A stretch of 64,000 nt of DNA from Ottelia alismoides. Lineage: Eukaryota; Streptophyta; Magnoliopsida; Alismatales; Hydrocharitaceae. Both the position numbers and the translations under genes were made by a program. Under the pieces are notes generated by a model that was not told the origin of the DNA, searched no databases, and saw nothing but the letters and a program-made list of their open reading frames with translations. Shown here piece by piece: positions 42,107-56,100 of the stretch (the stretch's first letter is position 1; each line of letters begins with the position of its first letter). Location of the stretch: positions 434,001-498,000 of the forward strand of contig JAZKJV010000383.1 in assembly GCA_037367405.1 (NCBI GenBank), in the 5' to 3' direction.

Positions 42107-44978
42107 TGTCGCGACCCCATTTCCCGGGCTGTCGGATCCGCCCATATCCGGATATGGTTACTCAGCAATAATTTATTCAGCAATCACAACTAACATTCAG
42201 AAATAGACTGCAAATAAAAATACTCAGAAGAAAGTATTTCAACACTTTTCCATTCACAAAATAAAGTTCAGATGATACACTGTCCCACTATAACCATTTA
42301 CATGTACATCAGCTTGAAAGGAAAATATACAAAAGATTACTAACTACCTTAAAGAAAGTAAGCTACTGTGGCTGCCTGGATGTCTAGTATGTAAGCTGAA
42401 TGAATTTTTAAAGTTCTTGCGATAGCTCACCGATACCTGTTGAGTTTTCCATAAATCATAGGATAAAAATTAGCGACTGCTAAGTAACGAAGAAGGGAAA
42501 ATCAAACAAATTGTGTAATTTTTCAAAACTTGATATCACAAAAATTTCAGTCTTTCTTGTTAATTTAAGTCATATTCCTTTCTATTCCACATCATGGATT
42601 AGTACAGGGAAACCCCACCATTCTTGTATTCCGAAGCTGTGGACACTTCAGGATTGTAGATTGTGTTGATCTTGGTAAGCTTATGCCGCCGCACGTCGCC
42701 TCAACCAATCCTCCAATACTACCCTGATAATTTCCTTTTCTTTTATTAAACAGGATCTCAACCCTCAGCCTGGAAAATCAAATGAGCACACCGTCCAAGA
42801 GGACTCGGTTGCTTAAAACCTCAGGCTAATATTTAATCATATAACCTAGCGGCTTTAAATACATGTTATCGTAGCCCAGCCGCTATTGAACCACCTGTGC
42901 CTCCACATGGCACGATCACATCTTCCGTCGTTCCAACCCGAATATATTGGCTCCTGGTACCACGCGTTGCAAAACATTCAATTTGTGTGCATTTATCATA
43001 ACAGGGCAATCGTGTACCACCTAGGTAGGGAAACGCCAATACGGGTTCCTTCCGACAAACCTACAGGTTGCATGCCCGACCTGTAGTACTACTCCCAGTC
43101 ATCCTTAACGTGACACATGATCCTTTTCAGGATCCAACTCAAACCACATCAATTCCCATGATGTAGTTCTTTCGTTAAGTCTTCGACTTACATAATTAAC
43201 AAGACTTAGTATAGACTCACATATATATTATTCATAACCATATATACTCGTATTTGTGCCTATTTTAACACCCAAACCCTAACTTTCAAATCCAACGCAT
43301 CAATTTGACGCGTAAACCTTATTTTAGTGGGAATAATAAAGCAATTCTTCAGACATTTTCAAAATAGCCAAAATTAGGGTTCTTCATGGCAAAGAACACA
43401 AAATCAAGAATTTCAATAATTTCGTATGAAAACCTAACAACAAAAGGAAGGATCTCGTTACCTAATCGAGCTCTCTCTCGTGTATGCAAGGCTTTATCGA
43501 GTTTCGTTTTTAGAAAGGCTATTTTAAGGCTCCTAAAAAGATCGAATTTCATTTTCATATCAAAACGCTAAGAACATGTCAAGAACACAAAGAACGAACG
43601 AAGAACGTGAAGAACGCGAAGAACACGAAGAACGTCAAGAACATATTTTCTCTTAAAATTTCGGCAGAGTTTCCCCTTATATCGGGACATATTTCTTGAA
43701 AAATTTTGGCAGAGTTTCCCCTTATATCGAGATATATTTCTCTGAAAATTTTGGCAGAGTTTCTCCTTATATCGGGACATATTTCTCGGAAAATTTTGGC
43801 AGAGTTTCCCCTTATATCGAGACATATTTCAAAATAAAAACAGAAAGAGTTTCCTCTATAAAATCAATCGAGAAGAAAATAACAATGAAACTGAAAGAAT
43901 ATACTCAAACAACAAGAGATGAAGAATCGGTAGACACCACGCATCTTAGGTATTACAACGAAACTGAAAGAATATACTCAAACAACAAGAGATGAACGTG
44001 TAATGAATCACAGGGTGGCTGACGTGCATTGCCGCCCGCACCTAAGTAGGGTATTAAACAGATTTCTTCATCAAAATAACTATAAAAGCATAATAGAAAG
44101 AATAGAAATGTAAACGATGGAGAATCGGTAGATACCACGCGTCTTAGATGAGTAAACGTGTGATGAATCACAGGGTCACTGACGTGCATAGTCGCCCGCA
44201 CCTAAGTACGGTGTTACACAGATTCTCCTCGAACCACAACAGGAAGACGAATCGGAAAGAAAGATGAATCAAGAACATGACTTGGAAGAACAAGAGGATG
44301 AATTGAAAGCCTAGCTTACGAAGCAAACTAAGAGGGGATCATACCTTTCTCCTCCTCGTTCTCCCGACGGCGCTTCGCTAGCGCTCCTCCCTCGCCTCTC
44401 ACTCCTCCTCCCGACCTCTCGACCCTAGCCCCAGGGGTGGTGGTGGTAGTGGAAGTCGTAGAGAATGAATAGGTAGGGGGGTCTATTTATAGGCCCTAGA
44501 AAACCACTAATCATGGTTAGAAAACCATGGTTTAGACCTTATCCATGGTTTAGCGGCCCATGATTTTGGCCCATGATTTTAGCCAAAACTTATCCCAAAC
44601 TTGGGGCTTAAGTTAGAACATTCTAGAGGATTCTAGATTCGCTAATGATGCTTAATCAACAGTAATCGTGATTAACTTTCACTAATCATGCTTTAACCTT
44701 TGCGACTTACGCTTATCTTTTGTTAACTATTGATTAGTGTTTACTAATGATTATTAGCAGCTTTCAATCGTCATTAATTTCTTTAATCATGTTTAATTAG
44801 TCTTAATGACAGTCATTATGGATTAATGACATCTTAACCTTCCTTACTTCTCTTTCTTCGGAAAATCATAACAATTCGAAACGAAGTCCGATTCACACGA
44901 AACAAATTTCGTTGGTTTTCTCTTTACGAGCCGGATCTTATTCTATAGGGTCCGATATGCCAAGTTCAAGGCTTTACA
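42107..44978 (-). repeat. 3' LTR of gypsy B
   Basis: On the plus strand it starts TGTCGCGACC and ends GGCTTTACA, so the element-sense LTR reads TGTAAAGCC to GGTCGCGACA. It is about 68 bases longer than its partner because of a local duplication near 43900-44010 (AACTGAAAGAATATACTCAA twice). It contains four 45-base tandem units. Confidence 0.9.
43660..43832. repeat. 45-base tandem repeat in 3' LTR, about four units
   Basis: The unit GGCAGAGTTTCCCCTTATAT...TTTCTCGGAAAATTTT repeats with a 45-base period. Because the period is a multiple of three, both strands give long periodic open frames that are not proteins. The 5' LTR carries the same array. Confidence 0.88.
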
Positions 44979-44989
44979 ATTATAACAAC

Positions 44990-45012
44990 CTTAAAGAAAG
45001 TCTCATCCTCGA
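44990..45012 (-). other. purine-rich tract near gypsy B 3' LTR
   Basis: The minus strand reads CGAGGATGAGACTTTCTTTA about 10 bases before the LTR. The same block (CGAGGACGAGACTCCCTTTA) precedes the LTR of gypsy A, so it is a conserved part of the plus-strand priming region. Confidence 0.55.
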
Positions 45013-45120
45013 GACTAGACATGCAGGCATAACAATCTTAAAGAGGATAGAAACCATAACAACCTTAAAGAGAATGAACGCCATTTCATTTATAAAGAAG
45101 ATATACAATACATAGTGTTA

Positions 45121-48100
45121 TTACTCAAACAAGTTGGGGTATTTCTCTCTCATTTTTGCCTCAGGTTCCCATATGGCTTTTTCAAACTCTTGGTTCCGCC
45201 ATAATATTTTAACTAGAGGCACCTCTTTGTTTCTCAACTTCTTGATATCCCTTTCAAGTATTTGCACAGGTATCTCTTGGTATGTCAAGTCCAGATCAAC
45301 ATGTAAAACATCATAACTTATCTTATGCTCTGGATCCCCAATGTACTTTCTCAAATTTGATACATGAAATACATCATGTATTGCCGAAAGATGTGGAGGA
45401 AGCGCAAGTCTATAGGAAACTTTTCTAATCCGTTGAATAATTTCAAAGGGACCCACGAACCTGGGTGCTAACTTCCCACGCAAGCCAAACCTCTGAACAC
45501 CCTTCATAGGTGATACTTTGAGAAATACAAAGTCACCTACCTCAAATTCAAGGTCTCTTCGCCTCGTATCACTATAACTTTTCTGGCGGCTCTGGGCAGT
45601 TAATAGTCTTTTTCTAGCAAGTTCTATAGCTTCACGTATCTCCTGAAGTCTATTTGAATCATAAAGGTTCTTTATTCCGACCTCTTGCTAACACAAAGGA
45701 GTAGTACACCTTCGTCTATATAGTGCTTCAAATGGTGCCATGCCAATACTTGTATGGTAACTATTATTGTAGGTGAATTCTGTAAGAGACAAATGTTTAA
45801 TCCACGATCCCTTCTCTTCTAAGGTACAAGCTCGTAGCATATGCTCTAGTGTCTGAATCGTACGTTCTGACTGACCGTCTGTTTGTGGATGATATACTGT
45901 GCTTAAGCATAACTGTGTATCTAAGGCTTTCATGAAGTTCTCCCAATAGTGTGAGGTGGATCGTGAATCTCGATCAAAACTACTTCCTTTGGGATACCGT
46001 GGAGGCGAATCACATGTGTAATATATAACTCAGCAAGCTGGTCTGGAGTGAAAGATAAGCTTATCGGAATGAAGTCTACTACCTTTTTTAGACGATCTAT
46101 TATAACCCAGATACTATCTTTACTACCAGTCGTCTGAGGGTAAGCCAGTAATGAAATCCATGAAAATGCTTTCCCATTTCCATTCAGGTATAGGGAGGGG
46201 TTGCAATAATCCTGGTGGCTTTTGTTGTGAAGCCTTTACCTGCTGGTAAGTGAAACATGAATTCACAAATTTAGCAACATCTTTCTTCATTCCCGGCCAC
46301 CAAAAGTATGAATGAAGATCCTTATACATCTTCGTAATTCCTGGATGAATAGATAATGTAGAACAATGAGCTTCACGTAAAATGTCTTTCCTCAGTTCAG
46401 GTATGTCTGGTACACAAGCTCTGTGATGGTTATATAGTAACCCATCTTGTATCTGGAATCCCTCTATCTCATACTTCTCAAGTTGTTGTTTCAAGTCTTT
46501 AAGGACTGGATCATCTTCCTGTCCTTTCTTTATTTTATCCTAGATCTCTGGTTTGTATCGATGAGGAATAGTTATAGTATCAGCACTATTATCAAATGAT
46601 TTCCGTTCGCTTAGCGTTGATAGTAAACCGCAGAAGTGGATAACACTCACTAACCCAGGTGAATAAGTTATTCTGCTAAGGACATCTGCTATGACGTTCC
46701 CCTTACCAGGATGGTAGGAGATAGTGCAATCATAATCTTTCAACAACTCTAGCCACTGTCTCTGTCTCATATTGAGCTCCTTTTGATCAAACAAATATTT
46801 CAAGCTTTTATGATCGGTGAAGATTTCAAAAGTAATACCATACAGGTAGTGTCTCCATATCTTTAAAGCGAAAACTACGGCAGCTAATTCAAGGTCATGT
46901 GTTGGGTAGTTCTTCTCATGTGTCCTGAGATGTCGTGATGCATACGCAACTACCTTACCATGTTGCATAAGAACTATCCCAAGTCCTTCTTTGGATGCGT
47001 CAGTGTACACTGTAAACCCTTCACTCCCGGAGGGTAGAATAAGGATTGGTGCAGATGTTAGGCATTCTTTCAGTGTCTGAAAACTAGCTTCACATGTATC
47101 AGACCATAAGAATGGGACCTCCTTCTGAGTTAGTCTAGTCATTGGCAATGCTATTCGTGAAAAGTCCTTCACGAATCTTCTATAATATCCAGCAAAACCC
47201 AAAAAAGATCGTATTTCTGTGACAGTCTTTGGGCGTTCCCAACTCATCACCGCACTAATCTTTGTAGGATCAACTAATATACCTTCCCTAGAAATAACAT
47301 GGCCTAAGAAAGATACTTCAGATAGTCAGAAGTCACATTTGCTATATTTAGCATACAGTTTGTTCTTCCTTAGAGTTTCAAGTGCCTTCCTGAGATGATG
47401 TTCATGCAGATACTTATCCTTGGAGTAAATAAGCACATCATCAATAAAGACTACTACAAAGTGGTCTAAGAACTCCTTGAATACTCTATTCATGAGGTCC
47501 ATGAAGGCTGTTGGGGCATTTGTTAGTCCAAAAGGCATAACTAAGAATTCATAATGCCCGTATCTAGTTCGAAAAGCTATCTTGGAAATATCTGTATCTT
47601 TAATTTTCAGCTGATGGTATCCAGATCTTAAATCAATCTTCGAATACACAGTTGAACCATGTAACCAATCAAAGATATCATCTATTTTTGGTAGAGGATA
47701 CTTGTTCTTTATTATCCTCTTGTTTAGTTGTCTATAGTCAATGCACAACCGCATCGACCCATCCTTTTTCCTGACAAATAAGACAGGTGCACCCCATGGT
47801 GAAGTACTAGGACGAATGAATCCTTTATCTAACAGTTCTTGCAACTGTATTTTTAACTCTCGTAATTCAGCCGGTGCCATCATATACGGAGGGATAGAGA
47901 TAGGTTGAGTATCAAGTATAAGAGAGATTTCAAATTCAATCTCTCGCTTAGGTGGTAATCTAGGTAATTCCTCTGAAAATACATCAGGAAACTCGCTTAC
48001 TATAGGCATATCTTCTATCATTCTTTCTGACCCTGATGTAGTGGATACATAAGCTAAATAACCTTGGCACCCTTGCTCTAATAACTGTTGTGCCTTCAAT

Positions 48101-49766
48101 GTAGAGATATATTTGATATTATCATTAGATGTCTTTCTAATGAATTGGAACTCTATCGAGTTAGGAAGGTGAAACGTTGCTATCTTCTGGAAACAGTGAA
48201 GACATGCATGATGCGTTTCTAACCAATCCATTCTTAGTATAAGATCAAAGTCCTCCATTTCGATTAGTAGTAGTGAAACAGGTAACTGATGTCCTGCTAT
48301 CAGTATTATACAATTATCCAGGTTTTCTCGGATTATAAATACTTGTCCTTCTGCTCCCTTGATCAGATAGGACTGTTGTACTTCTACTGGTATCTTACCC
48401 AAAGTGGGTACTAACCGTCGAGCAATAAATGAATGTGAAGCACCAGAATCAAATAAGGCATGTACTGAAAAGCCATGAATAGTAACGGTACCTCGTACGA
48501 CTGTGCTTGAATTGTAGGCTTGTTCTTTAGTAATTGCATTTAGCTGGCCATTAGGAATAGACAAGCTAGAATCCGCAACACTTTGTGGTTGTTGTTGTGT
48601 AGGAGACGCTCCTTGTGAGCCCCGATCTCTACCATGTCTTCCTACGTGTGTTGCTCCATTGCTCGAGGTGGATGTTATACTGTTAATTGGGGTTGATTTA
48701 AACCCTGAACCTCTCAATTTCAGACAATCTTTCTTGATGTGGCCTTCCTGATGATAGTAAAAACACACACGTGCTCCTGTTTGAGCTGAAGATCCAGCTA
48801 CAGAGGTGCTAGCTCCTGCTGCTGAGTCGCGAGGATATAGTGGAGGTCTAGAGAAACCCCTTCTTCCTGATAATTCCTGACCCAAGGTCTGTGGTGAGCT
48901 TATATTAGAACCAACTGAATGATAGCGGCGATCTCTACGATTATAATGTGCCTTGCTTTTGGATGGTCCACCATTATAGTGGAAACTTCTTCTTTGACGG
49001 TTTTCATCCCTCTCCATCTCAATACAAGAGGCGATGTCCATTTCTTCATCTACGGTTGTGGCTTTAAAACCAGCAAGCTTTTCTCGTAGATCTCCCTAAA
49101 GACCGCTAACAAATTTGGTAAGACACTCTTGTTGTGAAGTTCTTGAGCTGGTGAGTACCGTAGTAGCTCAGTAAAGTGGATATGATAATCTTGTACGGTC
49201 TTAGAACCCTTATTCAGAAAAGCCAATTCTCTCCTTTTTAATTCTTCCCAATGAAAGGGACAGAAGTGAGCTCGGAACCTCTCTTCAAAGATATCCCATG
49301 AAACAGGATCTGCTAACTTCTTGGAAATTGCTCTCCACCATCGTCGTGCATAATCTGCTAGGGAGTAATCAGCAAAGTGCACCCAGGTGTCAACTGGTGC
49401 ATGGATTATCCTCAACATCCTAGTAACGTCATCGAGCCATAACTCAGCCTCGACATGTGTCTCTACACCTTTAAATCGAGGATTTTTTCCCTTTCGGTAA
49501 TTATCTAGTAATGTTTGGTGTCTAAGAAGGGCCTTCTCCATTGCTCCTTCAATCGGGGTAGGAGCAGACTCAGTTGAAGGATGGTAACTAGATTCTTCCT
49601 CAGACAGATAGATAGAACCTTCAATCATGGCATCCGCAGGCTTAGATGCCTCGGGTTTTTCAGCCTGTGCATTGAGCCTCTTCTCCAATGCTTGTTGCCT
49701 TTGCCCCATGTCTTGGAGCATTGCCATCATAGCCCCTAATTGTCTAGACATGTCTTGGTCTGCCAT
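45121..49766 (-). pseudogene. gypsy B gag-pol, multiply broken
   Basis: Gag begins at MADQDMSRQLGAMMAML (ATG near 49766) and carries the retrotransposon-gag domain. A one-base loss near 49155 and a TAG just after it break the frame. From 49041 follow the zinc knuckle [14 protein letters not shown] (second Cys replaced by Tyr), protease [11 protein letters not shown], and RT with [10 protein letters not shown] and FIDDVLIYS. RNase H (TDASKEG, TDHKSL), integrase HHCC and DDE regions, and a chromodomain-like tail ending at 45121 complete it. Stops replace conserved tryptophans at 47326-47328 (TGA), 46540-46542 (TAG) and 45688-45690 (TAG). One extra base near 46140 shifts the integrase frame. Confidence 0.88.
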
Positions 49767-49950
49767 AATATTGGGATGAGTTAAGGTCAAAGGTCAGATC
49801 CTATAGGTCTTAGCATGATGTACATAAGGGACAATGACTTATGAATGGTACTGCAGTCATTTATTAAGATCAAAGGATCTTAATACAACCTTAGTTTTCT
49901 GAATACCGCTCATAATTGTTAATTACTAAATAAATTACCGGAGTAACCAG

Positions 49951-49962
49951 GCTCTGATACCA
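49951..49962 (-). other. primer-binding site of gypsy B
   Basis: The minus strand reads TGGTATCAGAGC three bases inside the 5' LTR, the complement of the 3' end of initiator methionine tRNA used by most plant LTR retrotransposons. It fixes element orientation. Confidence 0.92.
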
Positions 49963-49965
49963 ATC

Positions 49966-52769
49966 TATCGCGACCCCATTTCCCAGACCGTCGGATCCTC
50001 CCATATCCGGATCTGGTTACTCAGCAATAATTTATTCAGCAATCACAACTAACATTCAGAAATAAGCTACAAATAAAAATACTCAAAAGAAAGTATTTCA
50101 ACACTTTTTCATTAACAAAATAAAGTTCAGATGATACACTGTCCCACTATAACCATTTACATGTACATCAGCTTGAAAGGAAAATATACAAAAGATTACT
50201 AACTACCTTAAAGAAAGTAAGCTACTGTGGCTGGCTGGATGTTTAGTATGTAAGCTGGATGAATTTTTAAAGTTCTTGCGATAGCTCACCGATACCTGTT
50301 GGGTTTTCCATAAATTATAGGATAAAAATTAGCGAATGCTAAGTAACGAAAAAAAGAAAAGCAAACAAATTGTGTAATTTTTCAAAACTTAATATCACAA
50401 AAATTTCATTCTTTCTTATTAATTTAAGTCATATTCCTTTCTATTCCACATCAGGGATTAGTCCAGGGGAACCCCACCATTCTTGGACTCCAAAACTGTG
50501 GACACTTCGGGATTGGAGATTGTGTTGATCTTGGTAAGCTTATGCCGCCACACGTCGCCTCAACCAATCTTCCAATACTACCCTGATAATTTCCTTTTCT
50601 TTTATTAAACAGGGTCTCAACCCTCAGCCTGGAAAATCAAATGAGCACACCGTCCAAGAGGACTTGGTTGCTTAATACCTCAGGCTAACATTTAATCATA
50701 TAACCTAGCGGCTTTAAATACATGTTATCGTGACCCAGCCGCTATTGAACCAACCGTGCCTCCACATGGCACGACTACATCTTTCGTCGTTCCAACCCGA
50801 ATATATTGGCTCACGGTACCACGTGTTGCAAAACATTCAATTTGTGTGCACTTATCATAACAAAGGCAACCGTGTACCACCTAGGTGGGGAAATGTCAAT
50901 ACGGGTTCCTTCCGACAAACCTATAGATTGCATGCCCGACCTGTAGTACTACTCCCAGTCATCCTTAACGTGACATACGATCATTTTCAGGATCCAACTC
51001 AAACCACATCAATTCCCATGATGTAATTCTTTCGTTAAGTCTTCGACTTGCATAATTAACAAGACTTAGTATAGGCTCACATATATATTATTCATAACCA
51101 TAAATACTCGTATTTATGCCTATTTTAACTCCCAAACCCTAACTTTGAAATCCAACGCATCAATTTGACGCGTAAACCTTATTTTAGTGGGAATCACAAA
51201 GCAATTATTCAGACTTTTCAAAATAACCAAAATTAGGGTTTTTCATGGAAAAGAACACAAAATCAAGAATTTCAATAATTTCGTATGAAAACCCAACAAC
51301 AAAAGGAAGGATCTCGTTACCTAATCGAGCCCTCTCTCGTGTATGCAAGGCTTTATCGAGTTTTGTTTTTAGAAAGGCTATTTTAAAGCTCCTGAAAAAA
51401 TCGAATTTCATTTTCATATCAAAACGCTAAGAACATGTCAAGAACGCGAAGAACGAACGAAGAACACGAAGAATGCGAAGAATACGAAGAACGTCAAGAA
51501 CATATTTTCTCTTAAAATTTCGGCAGAGTTTCCCCTTATACGGGACATATTTCTCGGAAAATTTTGGCAGAGTTTCCCCTTATATCGGGACATATTTCTC
51601 GGAAAATTTTGGCAGAGTTTCCTCTTATATCGAGACATATTTCTCGGAAAATTTCGGCAGAGTTTCCCCTTATATCGGGACATATTTTAAAATAAAAACA
51701 GAAAGAGTTTCCTTTATAAAATCAATCGAGAGGAAAATAACAACGGAACTGAAAGAATATACTCAAACAACAAGAGATGAAGAATCGGTAGACACCACGC
51801 ATCTTAGGTGAGTGAACGTGTGACGAATCACAGGGTCACTGAGGTGCATAGCCGCCCGCGCCTAAGTAGGGTATTACACAGATTTCTTCATCAAAATAAC
51901 TATAAAATCATAATAGAAAGAATAGAAACATAAATGATGGTGAATCGGTGGACACCACGCGTCTTAAATGAGTGAACGTGTGACGAATCACAGGGTCACT
52001 GACGTGCGTAGCCGCCCGCACCTAAGTAGGGTGTTACATAGATTTCTCCTCGAACCACAACAGGAAGACGAATCGAAAAGAAAGATGAATCAAGAAGAAG
52101 ACTTGGAAGAACAAGATGATGAATTGAAAGCCTAGCTTACGAAGCAAACTAGGAGGGGATCATACCTTTCTCCTCCTCGTTCTCCCGGCAGCGCTTCGCT
52201 AACGCTCCTCCCTCGCCTCTCACTCCTCCTCCCGACCTCTCGACCCTAGCCCCTGGGGTGGTGGTGATAGTGGAAGTCGTAGAGAATGAATGGGTAGGGG
52301 GGTCTATTTATAGGCCATAGAAAACCACTAACCATGGTTTAGCGGCCCATGGTTTTGGCCCATGGTTTTAGCCAAAACTTATCTCAAACTTGAGGCTTAA
52401 GTTAGAACATTATAAAGGATTCTAGATTCGCTAATGACGCTTAATTAACACTAATCGTGATTAACTTTCACTAATCACGATTTAACTTTTGTGGCTTACG
52501 CTTATCTTTTGTTAACTATTGATTAGTGTTTACTAATGATTATTAGCGGCTTTCAATCGTCATTAATTTCTTTAATCATGTTTAATTAGTCTTAATGACA
52601 GTCATTATGGATTAATGACATCTTAGCCTTCCTTACTTCTCTTTCTTCGGAAAATCATAACCCAATTCGAAACGAAGTCCGATTCACACAAAATAAATTT
52701 CGTTGGTTTTCTCTTTATGAGTCGGATCTTATTCTATAGGGTCCGATATGCCAAGTTCAAGGCTTTACC
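49966..52769 (-). repeat. 5' LTR of gypsy B
   Basis: It starts TATCGCGACC on the plus strand (TG changed to TA) and ends GGCTTTACC. It matches the 3' LTR throughout, including the 45-base tandem repeats (about 51520-51690) and the GC-rich leader near 52140-52260. Confidence 0.9.
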
Positions 52770-53135
52770 CAACAGAGGGTCTCTCCATAGAGATGAAAGT
52801 TTGCCATCCCCTAATTGCTTTTGAAAAACTCCTCTTAATTCCTGAGAGCCTTTACAAATATCACTCCATACAGGTGAGCAAACTTTACGAGAAGTGTCAA
52901 ATAGTGAGATAGGACCATTAAGGTAGTAGCAAGCACTAATAAAATTTGAAAGCCACGGTTTGTCATGTTCTAAAATGCTTATAAAGGCTTTCGTTAGTAG
53001 AGCAGTATTGAAGCTCTTAAAGTTAAGAATTCCCCAACCGTCATTAGCTTTGGGTCGGCACACTTTCCAGATATTATGCATCGCATACAAATTAGGGAGA
53101 TGTTTACCAACACTCCTTACATCTTCCATATCGAT
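52770..53135 (-). pseudogene. LINE F ORF2, piece upstream of gypsy B
   Basis: The frame from 53129 shows WKVCRPKANDGWGILNFKSF, NTALLTKAFISIL and FQKQLGDGKLSSLWRDPLLG. This is the segment between RT and the zinc-binding region in plant LINEs, and it continues in 41346-42106. Confidence 0.78.
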
Positions 53136-56100
53136 GTAGGAGAATCAACCAAGAATTTTTCTCATTTCTCCTTTTTTAACCATCTCCGCTTTTTAAGCTA
53201 ATGAATTCGTCTGTCGTGAGTTCTTGACCTAGTTGGGCTCAAAAAATTAAAAAAAATGGATTCACATTTTTTTGCGATCTCTTTGACAACACAAAATTTA
53301 GGGATTGTGTTGTTTTAGCTTTTTAACAATTGTTTTACTGTAGTTGACATTTTTTGTCATCTTCTTTTGCAGAATATGCGCGGTGAACAAAAATGGTAAC
53401 ATTTTTTTACCGCATATATTATGATAGGAAAAGAATGTCGAATAAGGTGTACATGCTTGAGGAAAGTGCCAAAGTAAGTGATGAAACTCTACTTTTTTTT
53501 CTTAGACGAGCACTACGAGAAGAAAGCATCATATTATCAGCATCTCTACTATCGAATTGTGCAATAAGAAGGAGAAGCGAGTACGGTTCGATTTTGTCCA
53601 AGGACAACGGCGTACACGCCAGTCATGAGATATCTACGTCAAGCGTCACAACAATAGTTGTGCGAGCGTGGAGGTATGTAGAAGGCACTTATTAATGAAT
53701 GCATTCTAGCATAATCAAACCTTTTATGTTCATGTGAGGTTCAAGTAAATCTTTTAAGTGCAGGACAATCTTCTCAACGACCCAATGTATTTTGCCACCC
53801 TATTCAAATTAGGAATATTTGAACTATTAACAAGTTGCTATACATATAACATATAAATTCACGCGAAATATGTAAATTTATAAATTTATTCGAAAATACA
53901 TATACAAATGTATACTAAATATATCGCCGCATATATAAATAATAATATCCATATAGAAGCATTTAGAGACGGATAATATTTATAAATGAGTTGATTAGTA
54001 CGTGAGGTCAACTCATTACATTTACAAAAGGTACGTATCAATCATTTTATTTCTATATATAATATAAATGTCGGTCAGGAAATCACCCCATGAGGTCATG
54101 ACATCAAATCCTTACCATTTCTTTAATGAAAACAAATACAATATATGATTTAGTTGTGACCAAATCTGGTGCAGTAGATTTAAATTCTAAATAATGATTC
54201 AACTTGCGGCTCAATCCAAATGAAATTTATTTGAACCGAATATCTTTCAAAAAAAATAAGAAGAGACCGGTCCTCAAAATATTGCCTGAAACTTAACGTA
54301 AATTACAAAATCCGGTCTCAATTTATGCCACAATTTTTAACTATACCCCCTCATGGCAACCTATCTAAAATGATTTCGAGCCCAAGCAATTAACAATGGC
54401 AATGTTCTCATGGCTAAAATAGGAGAAGGTAACACAACAACAAAATTATCCTTAAAGTGAAAATTTTCAATTTTTGTCGTCATATCATTGCGACGTTGAA
54501 TTTGTAAAAAAAACAAATATTATTCTTTTCGAAATTATTTTCTTCTCTTGTAATTCACATTAAATTTAGTATTTGTTGCTAAAGATTTATATAACAATAA
54601 TTATCTATGAACTTTTTATTAAAATATGTATTAATCATTACTAAATTTAGAGACGATTAGAAGAAAAAATCCAATGGATAATTGTTGTTATATGATTATT
54701 TGCTATCTATATAGCATCGAATGTGACATTTGTTGTGATTACAAATAATAAAGCAACGAATACTATTATTTATTTGAAGGCTAAGGATGGAAGATGGTTG
54801 ATAATTAGATGATCGTCGAGGAATCTTAACGTCTGGTCTAGGAGGGTATACGGTGCCTGACAAGTCATGGTCCGATAATCGTTTTGTCGACTGCTCTTTC
54901 GGCTCTCGGATATCAGCAATCAACCCATTATCTAAGATAAATCAAGGAAATTGTATGGGGTGAAATTTATTATAACCTAAAAATAAATGTTATAATCAAG
55001 CAAGTGCATGGGTCGAATCGCTGACGACAAATGTGTGGATAGGCAAATAATTATTGTCTACAAAGAATAAACAACAACTATTTTTTGTGTTTTGTGAATA
55101 TTAAATTTTTATTAGTTTTTATTTATTTAATTGTTAAGGTTTTTAAATTTTATATTTTTTTTATATTATTAATTTTATAATTGTTATTTAATTTTACAAA
55201 AAAAATTTTAGTTCTTTTCCTTTTTAATATGTAACAAGTATATATGTATGTATATAATGTAATATGTATAACGTAAAAATTATATATGAACAATATAATA
55301 TATATGGAAATACAATTGATTAAGTGCAGTCCTTTTTATTTTTAAGGGTGTTAAGTATATTTATAAGTATTTATAGTAGTACTATTAATGATTATAATTA
55401 GTAATAAGTAATATTGTGTATATATGACTTAATTTTATGTATATATAGACTACATATGGTTTTATATTTATAAGTATAGCTATATATATTCAAAAATTGT
55501 AAAATAAAATGTTTTTATCTTTTTTATATTTTTATCTATTTTTTTGATAATTTTTGCTAATTTTAAGTATTTTTAAAGTCTAAAATACTACGAAACATGG
55601 AGATAATAATTAAGCTGAATAGTTTTGAGATTTCAAAATATAAAATAAGTGAAAGTTTTCCGAAAACTATTTTTAATATGTAGAAATTATATAGATGAAA
55701 ATATACAAAATAAAGCTATTATTTGTATTTTATATATTTTTTGCAAATTTTGTAGGGCTAAGAGATTTTTCAATTTTTACGGATTTTCTTTTATATTTTT
55801 TGTGATTTTTGGTATGAGGTGATAAAATGTAGTAATATATGATATATATATATATACATAGTTTTTTTTGAATTTTTAGATAAGTTTTTCTAATTTTTGT
55901 ATTTTTAAAGTTAGATATGGAATAAATAGGATCTTTTTTATTTTAATAAATGGAAAATATAAGTAAAATATTATATAATAATTATGACGTGAATAAGCAT
56001 CATATAAAGAATTTACTGTAATTTTTCCATAATTTTCCAAGCACGGAAGCTATTTAATTAAATAAAAGATAAAAAATTAATTATACATGTTTGGAAGGGG

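Larger units (their letters stand above)
42107..52769 (-). mobile_element. Ty3/gypsy chromovirus B (Tekay/Del-like), both LTRs
   Basis: Two direct repeats of about 2.8 kb (42107-44978 and 49966-52769) flank a minus-strand gag-pol. The right copy is the 5' LTR, because the primer-binding site adjoins it. Over their first 300 bases the LTRs differ at about 15 positions by eye, so the insertion is not recent. The element sits in LINE F. No perfect target duplication is visible: the left flank ends GCATTC and the right flank begins CAACA. Confidence 0.92.
40856..53135 (-). mobile_element. LINE F, 3' part with poly(A), split by gypsy B
   Basis: Ten T at 40856-40865 mark the poly(A) tail on the minus strand, followed by a 3' untranslated region to about 41180. 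The ORF2 tail lies at 41346-42106 and, beyond the 10.7-kb gypsy insertion, at 52770-53129. The joined order is KVCRPKANDGWGILNFKSFN, GKLSSLWRDPLLG, then APLNAQFPNIWKLVRNK and the zinc-binding block FLWLLAHRKVVPQ...CYLCNSDLESYEHLFETC. It is 5'-truncated near 53135. Confidence 0.8.

Noticed and set aside
43568..43825. Repetitive protein with 15-residue period (also 51438-51683)
   Set aside because: It lies inside both LTRs and arises from a 45-base tandem repeat that is open on both strands.
43660..43832. Possible CRISPR-like array
   Set aside because: The units are contiguous 45-base tandem repeats without spacers, in a plant LTR.
53393..53695. 100-residue open frame
   Set aside because: No family resemblance, AT-rich setting and no promoter or splice signals.
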